Source: Novosphingobium malaysiense (GTDB lineage Bacteria > Pseudomonadota > Alphaproteobacteria > Sphingomonadales > Sphingomonadaceae). From it: a DNA stretch of 64,000 nucleotides. Every line of letters begins with the position of its first letter. The first letter of the stretch is position 1. Location: positions 248,001 to 312,000 of the forward strand of contig NZ_JTDI01000005.1 of NCBI RefSeq assembly GCF_000802225.1, given 5' to 3'. This document shows positions 7,054 through 16,311 of this stretch, piece after piece. The notes below the pieces were generated by a model. It was not told where the DNA came from and searched no databases. It was given only the letters and a program-made list of their open reading frames with translations. A program made the position numbers and the translations under genes.

Positions 7054-10000
7054 ATGATCAACAGGGAGTCGCAGGTGCGTATCGGCAAGACGGGGCTTGC
7101 CGCGCTCATGGTTTCCACAGCCGCCGTGGCACTCGTCGCCGGCGCAGCGCCGGCGCTTGCGCAGGACGTGGCGCCCGCGGGCAGCGAAACGAATGATGCG
7201 TCGGAGATCGTCGTCACCGGGTCGCGCATTCGCCGCGACCGGGCGGAGGAAAGCTCGCCGCTGGCCGTCGTAAACAGCCAGGACATTCTCGATCGGGGCT
7301 ATACCAGCGCCTCGCAGGCTCTCAACCAACTGACATCCAACAGTCCGATGCTGGCGCAGGCTGACGGTAGCGGCGCCGGCAGCGGCTCGGGGCAGCAGTT
7401 CCCCGACCTGTTCGGGCTTGGGGCAGGCCGGACGCTCACGCTGGTGAACGGGCGCCGCATGGTGACCACGTCGTCGGGCCTCGGCGATGCGCAAGTCGAT
7501 GCCAACATCATTCCGCTGGGTCTGCTCGACCGGGTCGAAGTGGTCCAGGGCGGCGGCGCGGCAGTCTATGGGTCCGACGCCATCGCCGGGGTCGTGAACT
7601 ATGTGCTGAAGGACAACTTCGAGGGCATCGAACTCGACGGGCAGAACGGCATTTCCTCGCGCGGCGACTACCATACCTACAGCCTGCGCGGCACGGCCGG
7701 CACCAATTTCGCCGACGGGCGCGGCAACATCGCGGTCGATGTCAGCTATGCGAAGTCGCCGATCCTCAGATTTTCCCAGCGCCCGCTTTCGGCGCTTGGA
7801 CGCCTGACCGTCAGCAACCCCGCCGACGCCGGTCCCAACGACGGCATCCCCTCGGTCAAGGAATTGCTCGACGCCCATTTCTGGGAATTCAATTCGAACG
7901 GCGTGCTTTTCAACATTCCGGCACCGTTCACCCAGTTCCTTACGCGGGCGAACGGGACGCCGCTGCAGTTCGATCCCGGCGGCAACGTGGTCCCCTTCGA
8001 TCCCGGCAGCGACGTCGGCATTCCCTTCGCCAGCGGTGGCGACGGCTTCGCTTATCGCGATCTGGTCGGCCTGCGCACCGGGACGGAGCGCCTTACCGGC
8101 AACCTGATCGCGCATTACGATCTGACCGACGCGATCACGCTGCGCACCGAAATGCTCTTTGCCCGTACCGAAGGGACCGAGATCCCGCAGGGCCAGAGCC
8201 GTACGATCCTGAACTTCGGCACCTATGCAGGGCCGGTGATCTTCACGATCAACAATCCCTATCTGACGGATCAGGCCAAGGCGGCCCTGTCGGCGGCCAA
8301 CCCGGGGTTCGGCTTCGGCGCGCCGCTGTTCATGTCGAAGTACTTCTACGACCTGACACCGGATAACTCGCAGACCTACAAGACCGATAGCTATCGCGGG
8401 TTGCTTGCCGTCGATGGTGATTTCTCGATGGGCGATCGCGACTTCTACTGGACGGTCTCGGGCAGTTATGCCCGCGTGGACGGCAGGACCCGTCGTTGGG
8501 AAGTCAACAACGCGAAATACAACAACGCGATCAACTCTGCGCTGTCAGGCGGCCAGATCGTCTGCGCCATCAATGCCGACGCCGATCCGGCCAACGACGA
8601 TGCGAATTGCGCGCCGATCAATCCCTTCGGCAATGGCAACGTATCGCAAGCGGCGCGCAATTACGTCAGCGTACGTGCCGGTCAAGACTACACCAACGAG
8701 CAGGTCGACATCCTGGCCACGCTCGGCGGCGACGTGGCGCACCTACCGGGCGGGACGATGAAGTTCAGTGTCGCCTATGAGCACCGTGACGAACACGTCT
8801 CCTACACACCGCTGGAGGCTAACCAGGCGGGCCTGTTCGGTGGCGGCACCATGGAAGTGCCGCAGAGCGCCGGGTACAATACCGACGAGCTTTCGGGCGA
8901 ACTCCTCGTGCCCCTGGTGGACCGGACCATGAACGTGCCGGTAATCCGGATGCTCGAAGCGAGCGCGGCGGGGCGTCTGGTCGACAATTCGATCGCCGGC
9001 AAGGAGCAGGTCTGGGATCTGGGGCTGCGTTGGCAGCCGGTGGACGGCGTGACCCTGCGCGTTTCGCGCAGCCGCAACTTCCGCGCGCCGACGCTGGCGA
9101 TGCTCTTCGCGCCTTCCACAACGTCGCTGGCGGCGGCGGGTATCGACCCGTGCGATGCCGATCGCATCACCAGCGGTCCCAATCCCTCGGTCCGCTACGA
9201 CAACTGCCTTGCGGCATTCCAAGCCAACCCCAACTACGGCGTCGAGGCCGATGGAACCAATGCGGGGCTGAGCGCGGCAGAACGCCTCGCCAATTTCCAG
9301 GATCCGTCCGAGAATTACGAGCGAGCCACCATCACCACCGGAGGCAATCCCGATCTGCGTAACGAAATCTCGGACACCTTCAGCTATGGCATTGTCATCC
9401 AGCCTCCCTTCATTCCCGGCCTGACGATCAGCGCGGATCGCATCGAGATCGACCTCAAGGACGGCCTCTCGGCCTTCACCACCACCGATTTCGCCGCGAC
9501 CTGCTATGACAATACCGATCCCGATCCGGCAGTCTGCAATGCTTTCACCCGGCTGTCAGCTTCGGACGGGGTGAGCCCGGGCGGCACGATCGTCACCGGG
9601 ACTACCACCACTTTCAATGCCGGCGTGCTGAAGTACCGCGGCGAGGTCTACGCGCTCGATTACACCTTCGCACCGCGTGACGCGGGGGTGTTCCATCTCG
9701 GGATCAATGCCACCCACAACACGCTGCTCACCACCTCGGTTACCGGGGAGACGTTCGAGCGGACCGACAATACCTATCTCAAACCGACGTGGGAAGGTCG
9801 TCTCAATCTCGACTGGACGAAGGGTAATGTCCGGGTGAGCTACCAAGCCTACTATCTCGATAAGACGCGGGCCAACTATTACGCGACGATAGAGAACAAC
9901 CCGAACCCGACACTGTCGAGCAACCTCACTCACTCGATCTCGGCCCAGGTCGATGTCGGCGGGTTCACGCTGCGCGGCGGCGTCGACAACTTCACGGACG

Positions 10001-10080
10001 AGGGGCCGTCGTATCCGCAGATCGCCTATGGCGACATCCTCGGCCGCCGCTTCTGGGTCGGCGCCAAGATCAAGATGTGA
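7054..10080 (+). CDS. TonB-dependent outer-membrane receptor
   Basis: A 1008-residue TonB-dependent receptor, which imports a bound ligand across the outer membrane using TonB-ExbBD energy. A signal peptide ends at APALAQ (residue 37), and a TonB-box-like stretch EIVVTGSRIRRDR begins the plug. GGAAVYGSDAIAGVVNYVLK is the conserved plug end, and the barrel finishes with GRRFWVGAKIKM. The ATG at 7054 is preferred over 7039 because GAGGGG sits at the right distance. The gene lies among S10 peptidases and amino-acid enzymes and is followed after 80 bp by an aminotransferase gene, so peptide or amino-acid conjugate uptake is the natural guess. The plug and barrel are complete; the ligand is unknown. 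Confidence 0.92.
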   Translation: MINRESQVRIGKTGLAALMVSTAAVALVAGAAPALAQDVAPAGSETNDASEIVVTGSRIRRDRAEESSPLAVVNSQDILDRGYTSASQALNQLTSNSPMLAQADGSGAGSGSGQQFPDLFGLGAGRTLTLVNGRRMVTTSSGLGDAQVDANIIPLGLLDRVEVVQGGGAAVYGSDAIAGVVNYVLKDNFEGIELDGQNGISSRGDYHTYSLRGTAGTNFADGRGNIAVDVSYAKSPILRFSQRPLSALGRLTVSNPADAGPNDGIPSVKELLDAHFWEFNSNGVLFNIPAPFTQFLTRANGTPLQFDPGGNVVPFDPGSDVGIPFASGGDGFAYRDLVGLRTGTERLTGNLIAHYDLTDAITLRTEMLFARTEGTEIPQGQSRTILNFGTYAGPVIFTINNPYLTDQAKAALSAANPGFGFGAPLFMSKYFYDLTPDNSQTYKTDSYRGLLAVDGDFSMGDRDFYWTVSGSYARVDGRTRRWEVNNAKYNNAINSALSGGQIVCAINADADPANDDANCAPINPFGNGNVSQAARNYVSVRAGQDYTNEQVDILATLGGDVAHLPGGTMKFSVAYEHRDEHVSYTPLEANQAGLFGGGTMEVPQSAGYNTDELSGELLVPLVDRTMNVPVIRMLEASAAGRLVDNSIAGKEQVWDLGLRWQPVDGVTLRVSRSRNFRAPTLAMLFAPSTTSLAAAGIDPCDADRITSGPNPSVRYDNCLAAFQANPNYGVEADGTNAGLSAAERLANFQDPSENYERATITTGGNPDLRNEISDTFSYGIVIQPPFIPGLTISADRIEIDLKDGLSAFTTTDFAATCYDNTDPDPAVCNAFTRLSASDGVSPGGTIVTGTTTTFNAGVLKYRGEVYALDYTFAPRDAGVFHLGINATHNTLLTTSVTGETFERTDNTYLKPTWEGRLNLDWTKGNVRVSYQAYYLDKTRANYYATIENNPNPTLSSNLTHSISAQVDVGGFTLRGGVDNFTDEGPSYPQIAYGDILGRRFWVGAKIKM

Positions 10081-10160
10081 TGCCCGTGGGGGCCGGAGCC
10101 AATTGCGTTCCGGTCCCCGCAGGCCGCCAGCATCCTTTCCGAACCGACAGACACGAGACG

Positions 10161-11327
10161 ATGGCCGAACGCCCACCGACCCAGACCGCGACGTCCTATG
10201 CCCAATGGGTCAGGCGTTCGATCATGCGTAACCAGAACGCGCACAACCTTCTGGTCAGCCTGTTCGAAAGTTCGGTTCCCGAGCCGACGCAGCTTCTGCG
10301 CGACGTTATCCTTGAAGGCTTCAGTGACGGCGTGACGTCGCGCTACACAAGCACGTTCGTGAACGGGAATCCCTATCTTGTCGCGGCACTGGCCCGTGAC
10401 TACGGGGTCAGCGAGGCGCAGGTTCTCACGACCACGGGCGCAACCGGCGCGTTGTCCCTGATCTATCGCGCGCTGCTGAAGCCGGGCGACCGGATCCTGA
10501 TCGAAAATCCCAGCTTCGATCTTTTCGCAAACCTTGCACAGGCGGCCGGCAACGGAGTCGATCGCTTCGAGCGATCAGCGCCGGACTATGCCGTCGATCC
10601 CGATGCGATCGAAGCGGCGATCGGCCCGGCCACCCGCCTGGTCGTCCTGAGCAACCTGCACAATCCCTCGGGCATGATGCTCGACGATGCGACGTTCCAG
10701 GCCCTGGGCGCCATCGCGGAACGACGCGGGGTTATCTTCGTGTTCGACGAGGTCTACGGGGCCTATGCCGGCAGCGCGGCGCGTCCGGGCGCGTCACGGG
10801 ACCTTTCGCCGCACTTCCTGTCGGTCAGCAGTCTCACCAAGATCTACGGCCTCAGCACGCTGCGCTGTGGCTGGATCGTGGGCGACGAAGCTCTCGTGGC
10901 GCCGATCCGCGATCTTGCCGGCGAAGTCGAATTCGCCATCTCCACTCTGGCCCACAGCATCGCCGCGCTTGTCGTGGAGTTGCCCCAGCGGTTTCGCGAC
11001 AACACGTTTTCGGTGCTTGCGCGGGCGCGGCCGATCATCGAGTCATACCACGAGCAGTGGTTGGCCCAAGGTCTGGTCGAGGGCGATCTTCCGGAATACG
11101 GCTGCATTGCCTTCCCCCGCCTTGTCGGGGTCGGCGATACCCTGCATTTCTCGAACTGGCTTTCCGATCGCTGCGGCGTAGTTGTGGCGCCGGGTGACTA
11201 CTTTGGCGCGCCAGGCCATGTCCGGCTTGGCTTCGCGATGGAGCCGTCGCAACTGGAACACGGGCTTCGGGCCTTGACCGACAGCCTGCTGACTTATCGG
11301 GAAACGAACAGATTGACACAGGTATGA
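10161..11327 (+). CDS. Class I/II aminotransferase-fold PLP enzyme
   Basis: A 388-residue cytoplasmic PLP enzyme of the class I/II aminotransferase fold. TTGATGALSLIYRALL is the phosphate and cofactor-binding segment, NLHNPSG carries Asn168, VFDEVYG carries Asp196 and Tyr199, and SSLTKIYG carries the Schiff-base Lys227. The ATG at 10161 is chosen because an in-frame GTG at 10077 would overlap the receptor and add 28 residues unlike the family. It overlaps the following S10 gene by ATGA. The context suggests transamination, or a related reaction, on amino acids freed by the exported peptidases. The substrate is undetermined. Confidence 0.87.
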   Translation: MAERPPTQTATSYAQWVRRSIMRNQNAHNLLVSLFESSVPEPTQLLRDVILEGFSDGVTSRYTSTFVNGNPYLVAALARDYGVSEAQVLTTTGATGALSLIYRALLKPGDRILIENPSFDLFANLAQAAGNGVDRFERSAPDYAVDPDAIEAAIGPATRLVVLSNLHNPSGMMLDDATFQALGAIAERRGVIFVFDEVYGAYAGSAARPGASRDLSPHFLSVSSLTKIYGLSTLRCGWIVGDEALVAPIRDLAGEVEFAISTLAHSIAALVVELPQRFRDNTFSVLARARPIIESYHEQWLAQGLVEGDLPEYGCIAFPRLVGVGDTLHFSNWLSDRCGVVVAPGDYFGAPGHVRLGFAMEPSQLEHGLRALTDSLLTYRETNRLTQV

Positions 11328-12865
11328 CCACGATGTTCGCGCCGCAGCCCTCGGGTCGCACCGGGAAACCGCCGAAACGCGCGGGGGCGCTTGCGGCGGT
11401 TGCATTGCTGGCGGCGCTGCATGGACCTGTCTCGGCCCGGGCGAACACGCCGGGGCCGGGGCAGGTCCTTTCCGATGCCAAGACCAAATTGCCGGGCCTT
11501 TCGCATCCTGTCCGCGTCGAGCTGGGAACTGTCCCTGTCTCGGCCGGCGCGGACACCCCGCCCGCAACCGCCGGCTATCTTTCCTACACCTGGCCCGAGG
11601 CGGGCGTTTCCGAGGCAGCGCGGCGCGCGCGCCCTGTGGTCTTCGCCTTCAACGGCGGGCCGGGAGCCTCTGCGGCCTATTTGCAAATGGGCCTGCTTGG
11701 CCCGGAGCTGGCCCACGTTCCGCAAGACCCCGCCGCGCCGAAACCGGCGTCGACCGGGACGATCGCGGGGCCCGCAAAGCTCTACGACATTGCCGATGTG
11801 GTCTTTATCGATCCGCCCGGCACGGGCTTTTCGGAGCGCCCCATCGGGCCGGACGCGGCGCCATACAGCACGGTCGCGGGTGATGCGGAGGCGACGGCGG
11901 ACCTCGTTCAGCAATGGCTCGAACGGCACCGCCGGCTGGATTCCCCCCTCTACATTCTGGGCGAAAGCTACGGCACGATCCGCGCGGTGGGGATGCTCGA
12001 CGCACTCGACAAACGGGGGCTGGGCGCCAACCTGCACGGCATGGTGCTGTTGGGGCAGGCGCTCAACATGATCGAGACCTCGCAGCGGCCCGACAATGTG
12101 GTGACATATGCCGTTTCGCTGCCGACGCTGGCCGCCATCGCCTGCTACCACGGCATGGCGAAGAAGCCCTGCACGGCCGAGACGATCACCGCCGAAGCAG
12201 CCCGCTTCGCCCGCACGGAATACCTGCCCGCGCTGTTTCGGGGGCGCGCCCTGCCGGACGCAGACCGCCAGCACATCGCGGCCCGGCTGGAAGAACTGAC
12301 GGGCATTTCGGCGGCATTCTACCTCGAAAACGATCTGCGCATCTCGAAGGAACGCTTCCGGGTCGAACTGCTGCGTGCAAAGGGCAAGGTACTGGGGCGG
12401 TATGACGCGCGCTACGTCGCCGATCGTCCCGCCGAGGTGACGACGATGATGCGCGGAGATCCCTCCTCGTCGATTTCGGACATCTTCGGCACTGCCATGA
12501 CCGAATATCTGGCCGATACGCTCGAGGTGCCGGATGCTGCGCGCTACAAGACCATCGCGCGTTTCGAGGGCGGGTGGAGCTATGGCAGCGCGGACTCGCC
12601 ATTCTCGGACTGGCCCTTCATGGCCACGGTTGAGCGACATGCCGAGAGCAACCCGTGCCTGCGCGTCTTCGTCGGCACCGGCATCTACGATACCACCACG
12701 ACGATCGGTGCGGCGGATTATCTCTTCGCCCAATCGAGCCTGCCCCGCGAACGCTACCGCAACGAACGCTATATCGGCGGCCACGTGTTCTATTCGGACG
12801 ATGCCAGCCGCAAGCGCTTCCAGGGCGACCTCGTGAACTTCATCAAGGCGGACCGTTGCCGGTGA
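11324..12865 (+). CDS. Exported S10 family serine carboxypeptidase-like protein
   Basis: A 513-residue S10 protein, the third in this locus. An N-terminal hydrophobic stretch (AGALAAVALLAALHGPVSARA) after a basic region serves as the signal peptide. FNGGPGASAAYLQ, GESYGTIR with Ser215, VGTGIYDTTTT with the Asp and YIGGHVFYSD with the His give a complete triad. It starts at an ATGA overlap with the aminotransferase and ends at a GTGA overlap with the APC permease, so the three are translationally coupled. Periplasmic release of C-terminal residues for import by the permease is a reasonable model. Confidence 0.9.
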   Translation: MTTMFAPQPSGRTGKPPKRAGALAAVALLAALHGPVSARANTPGPGQVLSDAKTKLPGLSHPVRVELGTVPVSAGADTPPATAGYLSYTWPEAGVSEAARRARPVVFAFNGGPGASAAYLQMGLLGPELAHVPQDPAAPKPASTGTIAGPAKLYDIADVVFIDPPGTGFSERPIGPDAAPYSTVAGDAEATADLVQQWLERHRRLDSPLYILGESYGTIRAVGMLDALDKRGLGANLHGMVLLGQALNMIETSQRPDNVVTYAVSLPTLAAIACYHGMAKKPCTAETITAEAARFARTEYLPALFRGRALPDADRQHIAARLEELTGISAAFYLENDLRISKERFRVELLRAKGKVLGRYDARYVADRPAEVTTMMRGDPSSSISDIFGTAMTEYLADTLEVPDAARYKTIARFEGGWSYGSADSPFSDWPFMATVERHAESNPCLRVFVGTGIYDTTTTIGAADYLFAQSSLPRERYRNERYIGGHVFYSDDASRKRFQGDLVNFIKADRCR

Positions 12866-14178
12866 GCAAGGCCCCGCCCAAGACACTGCGCAAGGGCATC
12901 GGCCTATGGGGCGTCGTATCGATGGGGCTCGGCACGGCGGTCGGCGTCTCGATCTTCTCTGCCGTGTCGCCCGCGACGGCGCTTGCCGGGCCGGGAATGT
13001 TGCTGTCGGTCGCCGTCGCGGCGCTGCCGATGTACCTCATCGCGGTGAGCTATGCCTATCTCGGGTCCGCCGACCCGGTTTCCGGTGCGAGCTTCGTCTG
13101 GCCCTCGCGCTACCTTCATCCCACCCTGGGCTTTTTCATCGCCTGGATGCGGATCATCGCCAACATGGGCGCGATGGTGGTGCTGGCGCTGGTTCTGGTG
13201 CGCTATGTCTCGATGCTGGTGCCCTTGCCGGTCAAGCCGACGATGTTTGCGATCCTGGTGCTCGCCCTGATGGCCAACCTGTTCGGTGTTCATGTTGCCG
13301 CGCGCGCGCAGACGCTGATGATCGGCGCGCTTGTGGTGCTGTTCGCCATCTTCGCTCTGTGGGGCGGATTTGCCGCGGCGGAGCCGCCGCGGCTGGAACC
13401 GTTCCTGCCGAACGGGTTGCAGGGCGTCGTTGCCGCTGCGCCGCTGCTTATGGGGCTGTTCTTCGGGATCGAAGCCGCGACAGAGGCGGGGGCCGAAGTC
13501 GCCGAGGGGCGCCGCAACATCCCGCTGGGCATTGCGCTGGCCATCGGTTCGGCCACTGTCCTCTATAGCGCAGTGGCCTTCGTGGCGCTCGCCGTGCTCG
13601 GACCCGAAACGCTGGCCGGGAGCAAGGCTCCGATCCTGGATACGGCCAAAGCCTTCATGGGGCCGCTGGCGGTTCCAGTGATCGTGCTCGCGGCTATCGT
13701 GGCCATCGGCACCAGCCTCAACGCCATCTTCACGATGTTCAGCCGCAGCCTGTTCGCCATGGCCGAGGCGGGGGCGCTGCCCAGGGCACTGGCCCGCATC
13801 CATCCACGCTGGCACGTGCCGCACATGGCGTTGCTCGCGGTCTTCGCGATCGGCTGCGCAGGGCTGCTCCTGCCGATGGAACTGACGTTCCTGTTCCTGG
13901 CGGTGAACATTCCCAATCTCGCCAAATATGCCAGTATCTGCCTGTGCGCGATGCGCGTTGCGCGTGGCCGGGACGATCTTCACGAGAGCGCGGCGTTCCG
14001 CCCGGGCCAAGGCCACATGGCGCTGCTGGGAGGCGCCGGTGCCCTCTGTGCCGCAGCGCTGGTCTTCGTCGGTCTGGAGGCGGACTGGCGGCCCTATGTG
14101 CTGCTGCTTGTCTGGGGCTGTGTGGGCGCCGTCTGGTACGCCTTTCGCAAATACGCCGATACCACGCAGACGGATTGA
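12862..14178 (+). CDS. APC superfamily amino-acid permease
   Basis: A 438-residue inner-membrane transporter of the amino acid-polyamine-organocation superfamily with about 12 hydrophobic helices. The first helix carries the APC pattern GIGLWGVVSMGLGTAVGVSI, and the sixth-helix region has GIEAATEAGAEVAEGRRNIP, typical of substrate-binding and gating segments. It starts with GTG inside a GTGA overlap with the S10 gene; longer in-frame starts lie within that gene and are rejected. It likely imports amino acids or small amines released by the adjacent peptidases. The specific substrate is not readable. Confidence 0.9.
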   Translation: MSKAPPKTLRKGIGLWGVVSMGLGTAVGVSIFSAVSPATALAGPGMLLSVAVAALPMYLIAVSYAYLGSADPVSGASFVWPSRYLHPTLGFFIAWMRIIANMGAMVVLALVLVRYVSMLVPLPVKPTMFAILVLALMANLFGVHVAARAQTLMIGALVVLFAIFALWGGFAAAEPPRLEPFLPNGLQGVVAAAPLLMGLFFGIEAATEAGAEVAEGRRNIPLGIALAIGSATVLYSAVAFVALAVLGPETLAGSKAPILDTAKAFMGPLAVPVIVLAAIVAIGTSLNAIFTMFSRSLFAMAEAGALPRALARIHPRWHVPHMALLAVFAIGCAGLLLPMELTFLFLAVNIPNLAKYASICLCAMRVARGRDDLHESAAFRPGQGHMALLGGAGALCAAALVFVGLEADWRPYVLLLVWGCVGAVWYAFRKYADTTQTD

Positions 14179-14181
14179 CGA

Positions 14182-14201
14182 TCCCGGCTCATATCCCGGG
14201 A
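14182..14201. terminator. Short hairpin between convergent genes
   Basis: TCCCGG and CCGGGA form a 6-bp stem with an 8-base loop in the 42-bp gap between the convergent permease and amidohydrolase genes. A TTTTG follows about 13 bases later on the plus strand. It is a possible terminator, although short. Confidence 0.4.
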
Positions 14202-14220
14202 CCGACCCTCGCACTTTTGT

Positions 14221-16311
14221 TCAGAACGCCAAATCATCGTGGGCTTCCATGCCGTCACCGTGGATCAGTGCCACCGGTCTCGGGTCCAGCTTGGGAACCG
14301 TGATCTTCGGCGGATCGGCAAAGGGCTTCACGCCTACCTCGCGCCATATCTCGGACGGGAAGTAGACTGTCCCGTCCTTCATCACCATCGCCATGCGGTG
14401 GATCGCGGCCATGTCCTTCAGCGGATCGCCGTCGAGCAGGACGAAGTCGGCATGCTTGCCCTTGGCAATGGACCCGTACGACTGATCGCGGCGCATGTAG
14501 CGATCCATCCCCAGCGTATCCATCGCCAGAACGTCGGCGGGGGAGATGCCCGCCTCGGTATAGATCTGCAATTCGCGGTGGAGCGAAAGCCCGGTTCGGT
14601 CGTCCGTGCCGGGCAGCAGGGTGATGCCGCGCTGGTGCATGTTAAGGAGCAGCGCCTTGATCGTTTCGAACGCGCCTTCATAGGCTGCCGCGTCCTCGGG
14701 CGACTTGATGGGCGCAACGCCCTGCTGGCGGCGGCGCTGCTCGCTGACGGGCAGATGATCGAAATAGCCGGCGACGGCCGGGCTGATCTTTCCGTCGCGG
14801 CTCAGCATCAGCAGTTCCAGAGTAACCGCCGTCGGGCCGAGCGCGATGTGCTTGCGCTGCATGGTGTCGAGCGTCGTGGTCACCCGCGGAGAGGACAGGT
14901 CGAGCCCAGCGGTGCGGCGCATGGCGGTAAGGCGCAGCGGCGTGCGAGTGTCCTCGCCGGGCTTGAGAACCCAGCCGAGCATGAGCTGGTTGGCGTGGGT
15001 TACCTCGTCGTAGCCTGCGGCGATCATCGCGTCGGCATCGGTGAAGGCGGGGATATGCCCGGTCACGTCCATGCCCAGCCGGTGCGCCTCGCGCGCGACG
15101 GCGGGGACCCATTCCGGATTGAAGCTGTTGTAGATCTTGATCTCGAAATAGCCGCGCGCGCCGTACCAGCGCACGGCATCGAGCGCCTTGGCCTGGCTGT
15201 CGACAATGATGCCGTTGCGCGAGGAATAGGGACTGCGCCCTTCGAGGAAACCGTTCCGGATGATGTGGGGGCCAGCCACGTCTCCCGCGTCGATGCGCCG
15301 CGTGAGATCGAGGAGAAAGGCGTTGTCGTTGCCCATGTCGCGCACGGTGGTCACGCCCGAGGCGATGTATAGCAGTCCGGCCTGAAGGGACATGTGGGCA
15401 TGCATGTCGTGCAGCCCGGGAATGACCACGCGGCCTGCGCCTTCGACGATTACCTCGTCGGGCGAGGGCGGGCTGTCGACCGGCTCCACCGAGGCAATGC
15501 GTTCACGGAACACGACGATGGAGACCGGATCGCCGATCGTCTTGCTCTCCGGATCGAATAGGCGCACGTCGTGAATGCGGATCGGCGCGTCGTAGGTATG
15601 TGCGACCTTCTTCTGGATTGCGGCATAGCGCTCTGCCGAGCGGGTCGCGGCAATCCGGCTCAGGTCGGCTGCATGGGATGCCAGATCCTCCCGCACGGTG
15701 ACCCGGCCGGGCGAATAGTCCGCGATCAGGTTCCCCGCGTCGTCGAGCAGGATCGCGCTGGGGGTCAGGCCGATGCCTTTGACGAGGTAGGCCTGGTAGG
15801 TAGTTCCATCGAGCGTGACCGGTGCTTGCTGCTCAAGCGACAGCGTTCCGCCCGGTGCCGCGGGCAGCGTATGGTCGGGATCGGCCAGCAGTGCCCGGGC
15901 ATAGACGCCCAGCGAAAACGGGCTACCTTCCTGTGCGACATAGAGTGTGGGCGCCGCGGCAGCCATAGTGCCGGTGCCGGTCATGTCCTGCCAGGAAAGG
16001 GTGCCGCCTTGCGCGGAGAAGTGTTCGTCCACCGTGTTGCCGAAGGAGGATGCGCCTTTCACGGTCCAGCTCGTCGGAAGATCCTCGCTGTCCAGTACGA
16101 TGTCCTCATGCGTCGTCGGACCGCGCCCGTTGCTTTTCACGTCCTGGTCGATCGAGACGTGGTTGCCGTCGACCTCGGCATAGACGTGGCCGACGTTCTC
16201 GCCGTGGTCGATCACGGTAAAGCGCTGCGTCTCTGCATGAAGCGAAGCCGCGGACAGAGCGAGGGCGGAGCAGGCGAACCAGCGCAGGGCGAGGGGGCGT
16301 TTGTGGAGCAT
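14221..16311 (-). CDS. Exported amidohydrolase (imidazolonepropionase-like) with N-terminal extension
   Basis: A 696-residue secreted metal-dependent hydrolase. The signal peptide ends near AASLHA. Residues about 30-230 are a beta-rich domain I do not recognise, and about 245-690 are the amidohydrolase TIM barrel. HDMHAH (His304, His306), a Lys in YFEIKIYNS, His in VTGHIPAF, His in DEVTHANQ and Asp in LPGTDDRTG supply a complete metal and catalytic set. Related secreted proteins include Xaa-Pro dipeptidase-type enzymes. Its ATG shares a base with the stop of the ornithine cyclodeaminase gene (TGATG). Dipeptide or cyclic-imide hydrolysis would suit the locus, but specificity is inferred only from context. 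Confidence 0.87.
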   Translation of the reverse strand: MLHKRPLALRWFACSALALSAASLHAETQRFTVIDHGENVGHVYAEVDGNHVSIDQDVKSNGRGPTTHEDIVLDSEDLPTSWTVKGASSFGNTVDEHFSAQGGTLSWQDMTGTGTMAAAAPTLYVAQEGSPFSLGVYARALLADPDHTLPAAPGGTLSLEQQAPVTLDGTTYQAYLVKGIGLTPSAILLDDAGNLIADYSPGRVTVREDLASHAADLSRIAATRSAERYAAIQKKVAHTYDAPIRIHDVRLFDPESKTIGDPVSIVVFRERIASVEPVDSPPSPDEVIVEGAGRVVIPGLHDMHAHMSLQAGLLYIASGVTTVRDMGNDNAFLLDLTRRIDAGDVAGPHIIRNGFLEGRSPYSSRNGIIVDSQAKALDAVRWYGARGYFEIKIYNSFNPEWVPAVAREAHRLGMDVTGHIPAFTDADAMIAAGYDEVTHANQLMLGWVLKPGEDTRTPLRLTAMRRTAGLDLSSPRVTTTLDTMQRKHIALGPTAVTLELLMLSRDGKISPAVAGYFDHLPVSEQRRRQQGVAPIKSPEDAAAYEGAFETIKALLLNMHQRGITLLPGTDDRTGLSLHRELQIYTEAGISPADVLAMDTLGMDRYMRRDQSYGSIAKGKHADFVLLDGDPLKDMAAIHRMAMVMKDGTVYFPSEIWREVGVKPFADPPKITVPKLDPRPVALIHGDGMEAHDDLAF

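Noticed and set aside
11294..14214. Long antisense frames over the S10 and permease genes (530 and 436 codons)
   Set aside because: They lie exactly opposite real genes with signature motifs and have biased, His/Arg-rich translations typical of shadow frames.
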